Below, piece by piece: positions 31,070 to 39,319 of a stretch of 64,000 nt of DNA. Source of the DNA: Comamonadaceae bacterium OH2545_COT-014 (GTDB taxonomy: Bacteria; Pseudomonadota; Gammaproteobacteria; Burkholderiales; Burkholderiaceae_C); assembly GCA_003859965.1 (NCBI GenBank), contig RQYR01000008.1, forward strand, positions 55,009 to 119,008. Direction: 5' to 3'. Position 1 is the stretch's first letter; each line of letters starts with the position of its first letter. The translations under genes were made by a program, and so were the position numbers. The notes under the pieces were generated by a model. That model saw only the letters and a list, made by a program, of their open reading frames with translations, was not told the DNA's origin and ran no database searches.

Positions 31070-31921
31070 TCAGCGCACGGGCGTGACCTGCACCGGCTCC
31101 AGCGCCGAAGGGGTAATGGGCTGCGTGCTCACCCCGCCCGTGACGGGCGCACCGCCAACCGGCACGCCCACAGGCGTTCCTACAGGCACTTGGCCCGGCA
31201 TGGCGGGCGCCGGCGGCTGGCTGGCGGGCGCGCCCGCGCCGGGGTGCAGCGCCTCTTCCGGGCTGATCGGATCAATCACGCGCACCACGCGCTGCACGCC
31301 GTTGGTGCGGCGGGCCACCTCGGTGGCCAGCAAGGCCTCGCGCTCGGTCAGGCGGCCCATGAGGTAAGTGGTGCCGCGCTCGGTCACCACCTTGATGCTG
31401 TTGCTGGGCACGCCATTGGCGTCCAGCAGGTTGGCCTTGACGCGGCCAGTCACCAGCGTGTCATGCGAGCGCTGGCTCAGAGAGGAGTTGGGCATCACGG
31501 CCAGCTCGTTCACCACGCCCAGCACGTTTTCGGTTTGCTGCACGGCGGCCTGCACGCGCTGGCGGTCGTCCTCGGTGGGCACTTCGCCCGTGAGCAGCAC
31601 CTTACGGTAATAGCTGACGATGTTGATGTGCCCGCGCCCCTGCAGCGCGTCGGCCGCGCGGTTGCCGGCCCGCAGCTCAATGCCCTGGTCGGTGAGCTGC
31701 ATGGATGAGCTGCGCCGGTCTGTCACCACCATGGTGCTGACCGCGGCCGTGCCGCCCACCACCAGCGGTACGCAGGCGCTCAGGCCCGCGCCCGCCAGCG
31801 CGGCCAGCATGGCAGCGCCCGCCACGCGGCGCGCGGCGGCGGAAAGCGGCCGCGAAGGCTGCGGGCGCCGGCGCGCGTCCAGATCATGCACAGGCCGTGA
31901 CGGAAGAAAAAAAGGCTTCAT
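31070..31921 (-). CDS. dolP: DolP-like (YraP) BON-domain lipoprotein
   Basis: A 283-residue outer-membrane lipoprotein. The lipobox is AGLSAC with the cysteine near residue 50, after an unusually long basic leader; an internal ATG closer to the signal is possible. Two BON domains follow (about 85-150 and 165-235), with SYYRKVLLTGEVPTE and VVTERGTTYLMGRLTERE. A proline/glycine/valine-rich tail of about 50 residues ends it. The start overlaps the diaA stop (ATGA). In E. coli, DolP supports the BAM complex and outer-membrane integrity; gene order supports the name. Confidence 0.85.
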   Translation of the reverse strand: MKPFFLPSRPVHDLDARRRPQPSRPLSAAARRVAGAAMLAALAGAGLSACVPLVVGGTAAVSTMVVTDRRSSSMQLTDQGIELRAGNRAADALQGRGHINIVSYYRKVLLTGEVPTEDDRQRVQAAVQQTENVLGVVNELAVMPNSSLSQRSHDTLVTGRVKANLLDANGVPSNSIKVVTERGTTYLMGRLTEREALLATEVARRTNGVQRVVRVIDPISPEEALHPGAGAPASQPPAPAMPGQVPVGTPVGVPVGGAPVTGGVSTQPITPSALEPVQVTPVR

Positions 31922-32517
31922 TCGCTGCTCTCCGATTCGCCAAGAAGTTGGTCGTCCAGCCCGCCGCACAGGCAGTGCAGCACGAGCTGGTGGGCCTCAT
32001 GAATGCGCATCAGCCGCTCGTGCGGCACGCAGATGTGCACGTCGGTATCGCGCAGCAGGCGACCCAGCTCGCCCCCGCCGCGTCCGGTCAGGGCCACCAC
32101 GCTCATCTCGCGCTCATGCGCGGCTTGCGCGGCGCGCACCACGTTGGTGGCGTTGCCGTTGGATGACAGCACCAGCAGCACATCGCCCGCCTGCCCCAGC
32201 GCGCGCACCTGCGCGGCAAAGGCATCGGCGAACTCGCCCCGCCGCGCGGCCGCCGTCAGCGTCGCGGCATCCGCGCCCAGCGCCAGCGCGGGCAGCTCGG
32301 GCCGCTCGCGCTCCAGCCCGCCCACCAGCAAAGCCGCTGCGTACTGCGCCAGCGCGCCCGAGGCGCCGTTGCCGCACAGCAGCACTTTGCCGCCACTGGT
32401 CACGCAGGCCAGCAGCGCCTGCATGGCCTCGGCCACCGGCGCGCTCAGCGGCTGCGCCCACTGGTAATGCAGATCGGCGCTGTCAATGAAATGTTGCTGA
32501 ATGCGTTGCTCTTGCAT
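31918..32517 (-). CDS. diaA: SIS-domain protein DiaA (phosphoheptose isomerase-like)
   Basis: A 199-residue sugar-isomerase-fold protein. The family segment KVLLCGNGASGALAQYAAALL is near residues 44-64, and VLSSNGNATNVVRAAQAA near 115-132. GmhA proteins look similar. The position between yraN and dolP is that of DiaA, the DnaA-binding initiation factor, so that name is favoured. ATG 32517 is preferred to a TTG three codons upstream. Confidence 0.8.
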   Translation of the reverse strand: MQEQRIQQHFIDSADLHYQWAQPLSAPVAEAMQALLACVTSGGKVLLCGNGASGALAQYAAALLVGGLERERPELPALALGADAATLTAAARRGEFADAFAAQVRALGQAGDVLLVLSSNGNATNVVRAAQAAHEREMSVVALTGRGGGELGRLLRDTDVHICVPHERLMRIHEAHQLVLHCLCGGLDDQLLGESESSE

Positions 32518-32684
32518 TAATAGCAATGATAACGCGGTGCGCCACGCTCCAGGCCCTTTTGGGGCTTGCAGGCGTGAGCCTGGTGGGCGGCCTGCCCGTC
32601 CAAGGCAAATGCGCGGCGGGCATCGCGTTCACCGGCGGGGCTGGCGCGCAGGCCACGCCCTTGCCGGGCGGCCCCCAAAGCGGC

Positions 32685-33080
32685 CTAACCGGCATCGAAC
32701 GCGGCGCGCAGCCAAGTGATGTGGGCGCCATCCAGGGCCACCACGTCAAACCGGCAGGGCGGCGGCGCGGCATGGTGGCGCAGCAGGTAGTGCTGCGCGG
32801 CCAGCACAATGCGCCGCTGCTTGGACGCGCCCACGCTGGCCGCCGCGCCGCCATGCGCGGCGCTGGCCCGCGCGCGCACTTCCACGAACACCAGCGTGCC
32901 GTCCGGCTCGCGCATCACCAGGTCGATTTCGCCGCCGCCGCGCCCCGGCGTCCGATAATTGCGCGCCGCCAGCGCCAGCCCGGCGGCCTGCAGGTGCGCC
33001 AGCGCCGCGTCTTCGGCGGTTTGGCCCTGCGCCCGTGTGGTGGCGCCGGCGCGCTTCCAGTTCCATAGCGCCATGCGCAT
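32685..33080 (-). CDS. yraN: YraN family (UPF0102) nuclease-like protein
   Basis: A 131-residue protein with the restriction-endonuclease-like core of UPF0102: [26 protein letters not shown], then [20 protein letters not shown], where the acidic residues and the VEV lysine-type strand form the presumed active site. The function of the family is not settled. Its start (ATG 33080, or 33074) is only about 25 bases from the rsmI start on the other strand, so the two must share a very compact promoter region. Confidence 0.9.
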   Translation of the reverse strand: MRMALWNWKRAGATTRAQGQTAEDAALAHLQAAGLALAARNYRTPGRGGGEIDLVMREPDGTLVFVEVRARASAAHGGAAASVGASKQRRIVLAAQHYLLRHHAAPPPCRFDVVALDGAHITWLRAAFDAG

Positions 33081-33104
33081 GCCCCTTCTGCCTTGAATGC
33101 CCTC

Positions 33105-34052
33105 ATGATGCCCCATGCCCGCACACTGCCCAGCTCGCCGGGCCTGCATGCCGCCTTGCCCGCCGCCCAGGCGGCGGCCGGCGCGCAGCATTATCCGGAG
33201 GGCGCGCTGTACATGGTGGCCACGCCCATCGGCAACCTGGCCGACATCACGCTGCGCGCCCTGCACGTGCTGGCGCTGGCCAATGCCATTGCCTGCGAGG
33301 ACACGCGCCACACCCGCCCGCTGCTGCGCGCCTATGGCATCGAGCCGGCCGCTGGCGCGCTGCTGGCCGTGCATCAGCACAACGAGGCGGAAGGCGCGCA
33401 AGCCGTGCTGGCGCGGCTGGTGCGCGGCGAGCGCGTGGCCTTCGTCAGCGACGCGGGCACGCCCGCCGTGAGCGACCCCGGCGCGCGCCTGGCCGCCGCC
33501 GTGCGCGCCGCCGGCCACCCGGTGGTGCCGCTGCCCGGCGCCAGCAGCGTCACGGCCGTGCTCAGCGCCGCGGGCGCGGTGGCTGCCACAGGCGACAGCG
33601 GCTTCGTCTTTGCCGGCTTCCTGCCCGCCAAGGCCGCTGAGCGCGCCGCCGTCGTGGCGCGCCTGGCGGCCGAGCCGCGCGCCGTGGTGCTGCTGGAAGC
33701 GCCGCACCGCATCAACGCGCTGGCCGAGGCGCTGGCGCCGCTGGGCGAGCGCCCCGTCACGCTGGGGCGCGAGCTGACCAAGCAGTTCGAACAGATCGCC
33801 ACCCTGCCCTGCCACGGGCTGGCCGCGTGGCTGGCGGCCGATGCGCAGCGCCAGCGCGGCGAGTTTGCGCTGGTGCTGCACCCGGCCCCCGCCGCCCCGG
33901 ACACCGGCGCCCGCGAGGCCGAGCGCGTGCTGCGCCTGCTGCTGCCCGAGCTGCCGCTGAAAACCGCCGTGCGGCTGGCGGCCGACATCACCGGCGCGCC
34001 GCGCAACGCGCTGTACGAGCGCGCCCTGGCACTGCGCGCGCCGCGGGACTGA
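33105..34052 (+). CDS. rsmI: 16S rRNA (cytidine1402-2'-O)-methyltransferase
   Basis: SAM-dependent enzyme that methylates the ribose of C1402 in 16S rRNA. The protein is about 315 residues. The family core starts near residue 30 with [18 protein letters not shown] and continues with [24 protein letters not shown] and [16 protein letters not shown]. Several starts are possible (TTG 33093, ATG 33105, 33108 and 33114). The TGA stop lies immediately against a GAACCTGTTCA end of the MITE/IS family. Confidence 0.95.
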   Translation: MMPHARTLPSSPGLHAALPAAQAAAGAQHYPEGALYMVATPIGNLADITLRALHVLALANAIACEDTRHTRPLLRAYGIEPAAGALLAVHQHNEAEGAQAVLARLVRGERVAFVSDAGTPAVSDPGARLAAAVRAAGHPVVPLPGASSVTAVLSAAGAVAATGDSGFVFAGFLPAKAAERAAVVARLAAEPRAVVLLEAPHRINALAEALAPLGERPVTLGRELTKQFEQIATLPCHGLAAWLAADAQRQRGEFALVLHPAPAAPDTGAREAERVLRLLLPELPLKTAVRLAADITGAPRNALYERALALRAPRD

Positions 34053-34064
34053 GAACCTGTTCAG
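34050..34064. mobile_element. Relic end of a MITE/IS-type element
   Basis: TGA (the rsmI stop) followed by GAACCTGTTCAGA, which matches the first 11 bases of MITE copy A exactly. No second end is found nearby. The convergent SpmAB-like gene uses a stop codon inside this relic. Confidence 0.5.
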
Positions 34065-35308
34065 ACGAAGAACCAGTACGCCACCGCAATGGCCGCCAAC
34101 AGCCCGGCCGCGTCGGCGAACAGGGCGCAGGGCAGCGCGTGGCGGGTGTGCTTCACGCCCACGCTGCCGAAGTACACGGCCAGCACGTAGAACGTGGTTT
34201 CGGTAGAGCCCTGGATGATGGCGGCCAGCTTGCCCGCGAAGGAATCCACGCCGTGGGTCTGCATCACGTCCACCATGATGCCGCGCGCGCCGGAGCCGGA
34301 GAGCACCTTCATCAGCCCCACCGGCAGCGCGGGCAGAAAGTCGGTGGGCAAGCCCAGCGCGTGCACGGCGGCGGCGATCACGCCCATCACCGCGTCCAGC
34401 AGGCCCGAGGCGCGAAACACCGCAATGGCCGCCAGCATGGCCACCAGGTAGGGGATGATGCGCACGGCCACGTCAAACCCCTCCTTGGCGCCATCGACGA
34501 AAGCCTCGTACACGTTCACCCGGCGCCACGCGCCCGCGCCCAGAAACAGCAGCACCACGGCCAGAATGCTGGCGCTGCCGATCAGCCCCATCCACGCCGC
34601 CGCGTCCGCCGGCGGCAGCGCCGCCAGCCACCAGGCCAGCGCTCCCACGGCGGCCGCCAGCGCCAGCACCGGCCCCACGAAGGCGGCGCGCCACAGCGGC
34701 AGGCGCTGGGCCACGGCCACCGCCACCAGCGCCGACAGCAGCGACAGCCCCGTGGCCACCAGCGTGGGCAGAAAGATGTCGGCCGCGTTGAAACCCGTCA
34801 GCCCCTGCTTGACCGCCATGGTCTGCCGGATGGCGATGACGGAGGTGGGAATCAGCGTCAGCCCCGCCGTGTTCAGCACGATGAACATGATCTGCGCGTT
34901 GGTGGCCGTGTCGGGCCGGGGGTTGAGGGTTTGCAGCTCGTGCATGGCCTTCAGCCCCAGCGGCGTGGCCGCGTTGTCCAGCCCCAGCAGGTTGGCCGAC
35001 ACGTTCATGGTGAGCGCCCCCTGCGCCGGGTGCCCGTGCGGCACGCCCGGCAGCAGCTGGCGCAGCAGCGGGCTGACGCCACGCGCGAAGGCATGGATGA
35101 CACCCGCGCGCTCGCCCACCTTCATGAAGCCCAGCCACAGCGCCATCATGCCGGTCAGTCCCAGCGCAATCTCGAAGCCGGTCTTGGCCGCGTCGAACAG
35201 CGCCGTCATCACGCGCGTGAAGGCGTCAAAGTCGCCCTGCAGCGTCTGCCACAGCGCGGCCACGAAGGCCGCCGCAAAGAAACCGAGCCAAATGATATTC
35301 AGAACCAT
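34061..35308 (-). CDS. SpmA-SpmB fused nucleoside-recognition membrane protein
   Basis: A 415-residue polytopic membrane protein. The N-terminal half (about 1-200) matches SpmA ([42 protein letters not shown]). The C-terminal half (about 245-415) matches SpmB ([40 protein letters not shown]). In spore formers the two are separate genes; in proteobacteria they are usually fused like this. The transported molecule is unknown. It is convergent with rsmI. Confidence 0.88.
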   Translation of the reverse strand: MVLNIIWLGFFAAAFVAALWQTLQGDFDAFTRVMTALFDAAKTGFEIALGLTGMMALWLGFMKVGERAGVIHAFARGVSPLLRQLLPGVPHGHPAQGALTMNVSANLLGLDNAATPLGLKAMHELQTLNPRPDTATNAQIMFIVLNTAGLTLIPTSVIAIRQTMAVKQGLTGFNAADIFLPTLVATGLSLLSALVAVAVAQRLPLWRAAFVGPVLALAAAVGALAWWLAALPPADAAAWMGLIGSASILAVVLLFLGAGAWRRVNVYEAFVDGAKEGFDVAVRIIPYLVAMLAAIAVFRASGLLDAVMGVIAAAVHALGLPTDFLPALPVGLMKVLSGSGARGIMVDVMQTHGVDSFAGKLAAIIQGSTETTFYVLAVYFGSVGVKHTRHALPCALFADAAGLLAAIAVAYWFFV

Positions 35309-35518
35309 ATAAGCCTCCAGCGACCGTCTAACAGGCCAAAGCAGCTATTCTTTTTGAAGCAATCCAACACCCGCACCCGCCATGCCCTGCCACGGCGGCG
35401 GCCACGCATTCAATGATGGTATGGTGTCCTCGGGCTGCTCGCCCTGTGCCGGCCACCTGTGTGCACCTGTGTGCCCGCATCTTCTTCAAGGCATGCCGAG
35501 AACACGAGGAACCGCCTT

Positions 35519-36160
35519 TTGCTGATTCACGACACCCTGCAACTGCTGGCCAGCCGGCCCGGGTTTTTTGGCGCGCTGTTCGTCGAACACCTGCAAATCG
35601 CCGGGCTGGCTGCGCTGCTGGCCGCCGTGCTGGGCGTTGCGCTGGGGGTGCTCATCAGTGAACACGCGCGGCTGGCGCGGCCCGTGCTGCAGGTCAACAG
35701 CATCCTCTACACCATTCCGTCGATTTCAATGTTCGGCTTCCTGATGCCGCTCACCGGCATCGGCAACACCACGGCGGTGCTGGCGCTCACGCTCTACGGG
35801 CTGCTGCCCATGACCGGGCACACCTGCACCGGCATGCGCGGCATCGACCCGGCCATCATCGACGCGGCGCACGGCATGGGCAGCTCGCGCTGGCAGGTGC
35901 TGTGGCGCGTCAAGCTGCCGCTGGCGCTGCCCGTGATGCTGTCGGCGCTGCGCACCATGGTGGTGATGACCATCGCGCTGGCGGGCATTGCCTCGTTCAT
36001 TGGCGCGGGCGGGCTGGGCGTGGCCATCTACCGCGGCATCACCACCAACAACGCCGCCATGACGCTGGCCGGCAGCCTGCTCATCATGGCGCTGGCCTTC
36101 GCCGCCGACGGCCTGTGCCTGTTCCTGGAAAAACGCATCCCCTGGAGAAAGCCCGCATGA
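35519..36160 (+). CDS. ABC transporter permease, compatible-solute (OpuC/Osm) type
   Basis: A 213-residue inner-membrane permease with about five to six helices. The EAA loop reads [28 protein letters not shown] (about residues 114-141). The start is taken as TTG 35519 because GAGGA lies eight bases upstream; ATG 35459 is the alternative. The pattern fits OpuBB/OpuCB/YehW-like permeases of glycine betaine, choline or carnitine importers. Its stop overlaps the next start (ATGA). Confidence 0.85.
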   Translation: MLIHDTLQLLASRPGFFGALFVEHLQIAGLAALLAAVLGVALGVLISEHARLARPVLQVNSILYTIPSISMFGFLMPLTGIGNTTAVLALTLYGLLPMTGHTCTGMRGIDPAIIDAAHGMGSSRWQVLWRVKLPLALPVMLSALRTMVVMTIALAGIASFIGAGGLGVAIYRGITTNNAAMTLAGSLLIMALAFAADGLCLFLEKRIPWRKPA

Positions 36161-37089
36161 ACCCGATGAAACGCCTTCTGCTGCAGGCCGCGTGCGGCCT
36201 CGCCTGCGGCGCCGCGCTGCTGCTGGCCGGCTGCGACCGCGCTGCCCCGTCCGCCGCCGGCGCCGCCGGGAATGCCCCCATCCGCATCGCCACCAAGCCG
36301 ATGACCGAGCAGTTCATCCTGGCCGAGATGCTGGCCCTGCTGATCGAGCGCGACGGCACGCTGAAAGCCGAGATCAAGAAAGGCATTGGCGGCGGCACCG
36401 CCAACATCCACCCCGCGCTGGTCAAGGGCGAGTTCGACCTCTACCCCGAATACACCGGCACCGCCTGGCAGTACGTGCTCAAGAAAAGCCCGCTGGCCGA
36501 CGAAAAGGCGCTGATGGACGCGCTGACGGCCAGCTACCGCGAGCAGTTCGGGCTGGAATGGGTGGGCCTGTACGGCTTCAACAACACCTACGGCCTGGCC
36601 GTACGGCAGGCGCTGGCGGACCAGCACCGCCTGCAAACCTATTCCGACCTGGCGCCGCTGGCCGGCCAGCTCACCTTCGGCGCGGAGTACGACTTCTTCG
36701 AGCGCGAGGACGGCTACGACGCCCTCACCCGCGCCTACGGCCTGCGCTTTGCCAAGCGGGTGGACATGGACATCGGCCTGAAATACCAGGCCATGCGCCA
36801 GGGCCAGATCGACGTGATGAACGTCTTCACCACCGACGGCCAGCTCAGCGCCGCCGGCATCCAGGTCCTGCGCGACGACAAGCGCTTCTACCCCGCCTAC
36901 CGCGCCGGCACCGTGGTGCGGCAGGACACGCTGGCGCGCCACCCGGCGCTGCGCGGCATCCTGATGAAGATGGACGGCCTGCTGACCGACCAGGACATGG
37001 CGCGCCTGAACCACGCCGTGGAAAGCGAAGGCCGCAACGAGCGCGACGTGGCCGCCGCCTTCCTCCAAACCAAGGGGCTGCTGCCGTGA
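36157..37089 (+). CDS. Compatible-solute-binding lipoprotein of the ABC importer
   Basis: A 310-residue OpuAC-type binding protein. The lipobox LLAGC puts the lipidated cysteine near residue 25. The ligand-binding domain begins [23 protein letters not shown] and contains [26 protein letters not shown], the usual OpuCC/OsmX/YehZ signature. Glycine betaine or choline is likely but not proven. Both ends overlap the neighbouring genes. Confidence 0.88.
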   Translation: MNPMKRLLLQAACGLACGAALLLAGCDRAAPSAAGAAGNAPIRIATKPMTEQFILAEMLALLIERDGTLKAEIKKGIGGGTANIHPALVKGEFDLYPEYTGTAWQYVLKKSPLADEKALMDALTASYREQFGLEWVGLYGFNNTYGLAVRQALADQHRLQTYSDLAPLAGQLTFGAEYDFFEREDGYDALTRAYGLRFAKRVDMDIGLKYQAMRQGQIDVMNVFTTDGQLSAAGIQVLRDDKRFYPAYRAGTVVRQDTLARHPALRGILMKMDGLLTDQDMARLNHAVESEGRNERDVAAAFLQTKGLLP

Positions 37090-37832
37090 GCCTCATTGCG
37101 CTGGACGGCGTGGCCTGCCGCCACGGCAGCCGCACTGTGCTGTCCGGCATCAGCCTGGACATTGACGCGGGCGAGTTCGTCACCGTCATCGGCCCCTCCG
37201 GCAGCGGCAAGACCACGCTGCTGCGCCTCATCAACGGCCTGGCCACGCCCAGCGCGGGCCAGGTGCGCGTGCGCGGACAAGACCTGGCCACGGCCGACCT
37301 GGTGGCGCTGCGGCGCACGGTGGGCTACGTGATCCAGGAGGCCGGCCTGTTTCCGCACCTGACGGTGCAAGGCAACATCGGCTACGTGCCCAGCCTGCAA
37401 GGCGCCCGCCCGGCCGAGCTGCGCCAGCGCGTGCACGAGCTGCTGGACGTGGTGCGGCTGGAGCCCGCGCTGCTCACGCGCTACCCGCATCAACTCTCCG
37501 GCGGGCAGCGCCAGCGCGTGGGCATTGCGCGCGCATTGGCGGCGCGCCCCGACATCATGCTGATGGACGAACCGTTCGGCGCGGTGGACGAAATCACCCG
37601 CGCCGCGCTGCAAGCCGAAATCCGCCAGATCCACGCGCGCACCGGCGTCACCATCGTCTTCGTCACGCACGACATTCACGAAGCCCTGACGCTGGGCACC
37701 CGCGTGCTGGTGCTGCACCAGGGCCGCGTGGCGCAGTTCGGCACGCCGCAGCAGCTGCTGCGCCACCCCGCCACCGAGGACGTGGCCGCGCTCGTGCGCA
37801 CCGCCTTGCAGAAAACCGGCTTGCCTGCCTGA
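37086..37832 (+). CDS. ABC transporter ATPase, compatible-solute (OpuCA/Osm) type
   Basis: A 248-residue ATPase with Walker A GPSGSGKT (about 35-42), Q-loop GYVIQEAGLFPHLT, signature LSGGQ, Walker B IMLMDEPFGAVDE and the switch histidine VTHDIHEA. No CBS domains follow, so it lacks the ionic-strength sensor of OpuAA/OpuCA. The start is GTG 37086, overlapping the previous stop (GTGA). Only one permease gene is present, so the channel is probably a homodimer or uses a permease from elsewhere. Confidence 0.9.
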   Translation: MSLIALDGVACRHGSRTVLSGISLDIDAGEFVTVIGPSGSGKTTLLRLINGLATPSAGQVRVRGQDLATADLVALRRTVGYVIQEAGLFPHLTVQGNIGYVPSLQGARPAELRQRVHELLDVVRLEPALLTRYPHQLSGGQRQRVGIARALAARPDIMLMDEPFGAVDEITRAALQAEIRQIHARTGVTIVFVTHDIHEALTLGTRVLVLHQGRVAQFGTPQQLLRHPATEDVAALVRTALQKTGLPA

Positions 37833-37863
37833 ATCGCGCTTGCTCAGCGCCGTCGCGCGCGGC

Positions 37864-39087
37864 CTACCGCACCCACTGGTTGAGCTGGATGATGGGCAGC
37901 ATCACCGCCAGCACGATGAGCATGACCACCACGCCCATGGCCACGATGAGCAGCGGCTCCAGCACCGTGGCCAGCTGCATGGCGCGGCGCTGCACCTCGG
38001 CGCTCAACTGGTTGGCCGCGCGTTGCAGCATCACCGGCAGCTCGCCCGTTTGCTCGCCCAGGCGGGCGAACATGGGCAGCAGGCCGGGAAAACGCTTTTT
38101 CTGCGCCAGCGCGCTGGCCAGCGGCGCGCCTTCGCGCACCAGCACCAGCGCGTCCTCGGCGTCGGCGCGCATGGCCTGGTTGTTCAGGGTTTCGGCGGCG
38201 GCCTGCAAGGCGCGCAGGATGGGCACGCCCGCGCCCGCCAGCATGGCCAGCGTGCTGGCAAAGCGAGCCGCGTTGTAGCCGCGCGCCAGGCGGCCCGCCA
38301 GCGGCAGGCGCAGCCAGGCGGCGTCAAAACGCTGGCGAAACGCCGGGCGGCGCAGCGCCAGCCGCACGGCCAGGGTGAGCACGATGAGCGCGCCCAGCAG
38401 CCAGCCGCCCCAGCCGCGCACGAAATCGCTGATGGCCAGCATGGCCACCGTGAGCCACGGCAGCGCGCGCTGGGTGCCCGCGAACACGGTGGCCACCTGC
38501 GGCACCACGTAACTCACCAGAAAAATGACGATGACGATGGCCACCACGGTCACGATGGCCGGGTACAGCGCCGCGCCCACCAGCTTGGCCTTGAGCGCCT
38601 GGCGCTCCTCCAGGTCGTCGGCCAGGCGCTCCAGCACCGCGCCCAGGTGGCCGCCCTGCTCGCCCGCGGCAATGACGGCGGCGTACACCTCGGAAAAATC
38701 GCGCGGGTGCTGCGCCATGGCCCTGGCCAGCGGCGCGCCCGCGTTCACCTCGGCGCGCAGCGCGGCGATCAGGTGGCGCTGGCGCTCGTCCTCGGCCTCG
38801 TCGGCCAGCGCAGTCAGGGCGCGCTCCAGCGGCAAGCCGGAAGTCACCAGCCCGGCAAGCTGGCGCGTCCAGATCGCCAGCTGCGTGCTGTTGAAGGCGC
38901 GCGCGCCGCCCACGGGCCGCGTCAGCAGCGAACCGCCCGCGCCGCCTGCGGCCACCGGCTCCACCGTCAGCGGCGCCAGCGCCTGCGCGCGCAACTGGGC
39001 GCGCGCGGCGCGCGCCGTGTCGGCCTCCACCACGCCCTTGCGGGTTTTGCCATCGGCTTGCAGGGCTTCGAACGAGTAGGCGGGCAT
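37864..39087 (-). CDS. gspF: Type II secretion inner-membrane platform protein GspF
   Basis: A 407-residue polytopic protein with two repeats of the T2SS-F domain (about 70-195 and 272-397). The motifs are TRQLAGLVTSGLPLERAL and FASTLAMLAGAGVPILRAL, and it has three membrane helices. The N-terminus AYSFEALQADGKTRKGVVEAD is GspF-like. It stands 17-25 kb away from gspL-M-N-D-E and on the opposite strand, right next to tRNA-Arg, although gspE and gspF are usually adjacent. PilC is the alternative but is usually beside pilB and pilD. Confidence 0.9.
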   Translation of the reverse strand: MPAYSFEALQADGKTRKGVVEADTARAARAQLRAQALAPLTVEPVAAGGAGGSLLTRPVGGARAFNSTQLAIWTRQLAGLVTSGLPLERALTALADEAEDERQRHLIAALRAEVNAGAPLARAMAQHPRDFSEVYAAVIAAGEQGGHLGAVLERLADDLEERQALKAKLVGAALYPAIVTVVAIVIVIFLVSYVVPQVATVFAGTQRALPWLTVAMLAISDFVRGWGGWLLGALIVLTLAVRLALRRPAFRQRFDAAWLRLPLAGRLARGYNAARFASTLAMLAGAGVPILRALQAAAETLNNQAMRADAEDALVLVREGAPLASALAQKKRFPGLLPMFARLGEQTGELPVMLQRAANQLSAEVQRRAMQLATVLEPLLIVAMGVVVMLIVLAVMLPIIQLNQWVR

Positions 39088-39182
39088 GGCGTGAAGTGAT
39101 TGAGAGCCAGATACGGCTTCAGGGCCGCAGGTACGGCCCCGAACGCTCCCGAATGCATAGCAAACGCCAGTAAGCCCCGTGC

Positions 39183-39257
39183 TGGCGCCCCCGGCAGGAA
39201 TCGAACCTGCATCTAGCGCTTAGGAGGCGCTCGTTCTATCCATTGAACTACGGCGGC
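39183..39257 (-). tRNA. tRNA-Arg (anticodon CCU), reads AGG
   Basis: A 75-base tRNA with encoded CCA. The anticodon arm is AGCGC, loop CTCCTAA, GCGCT. The T arm is GCAGG, TTCGATT, CCTGC. The acceptor arm GCCGCCG/CGGGGGC has a G4-G69 mismatch. It lies between gspF and tamB, 62 bases after the tamB stop on the same strand. Confidence 0.92.
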
Positions 39258-39319
39258 GGCTTCGGAAACGGCTGGCATTGTAGTAGTCCGGCCAGCGCGC
39301 GCTGGCCGGGCCGCGCGCG

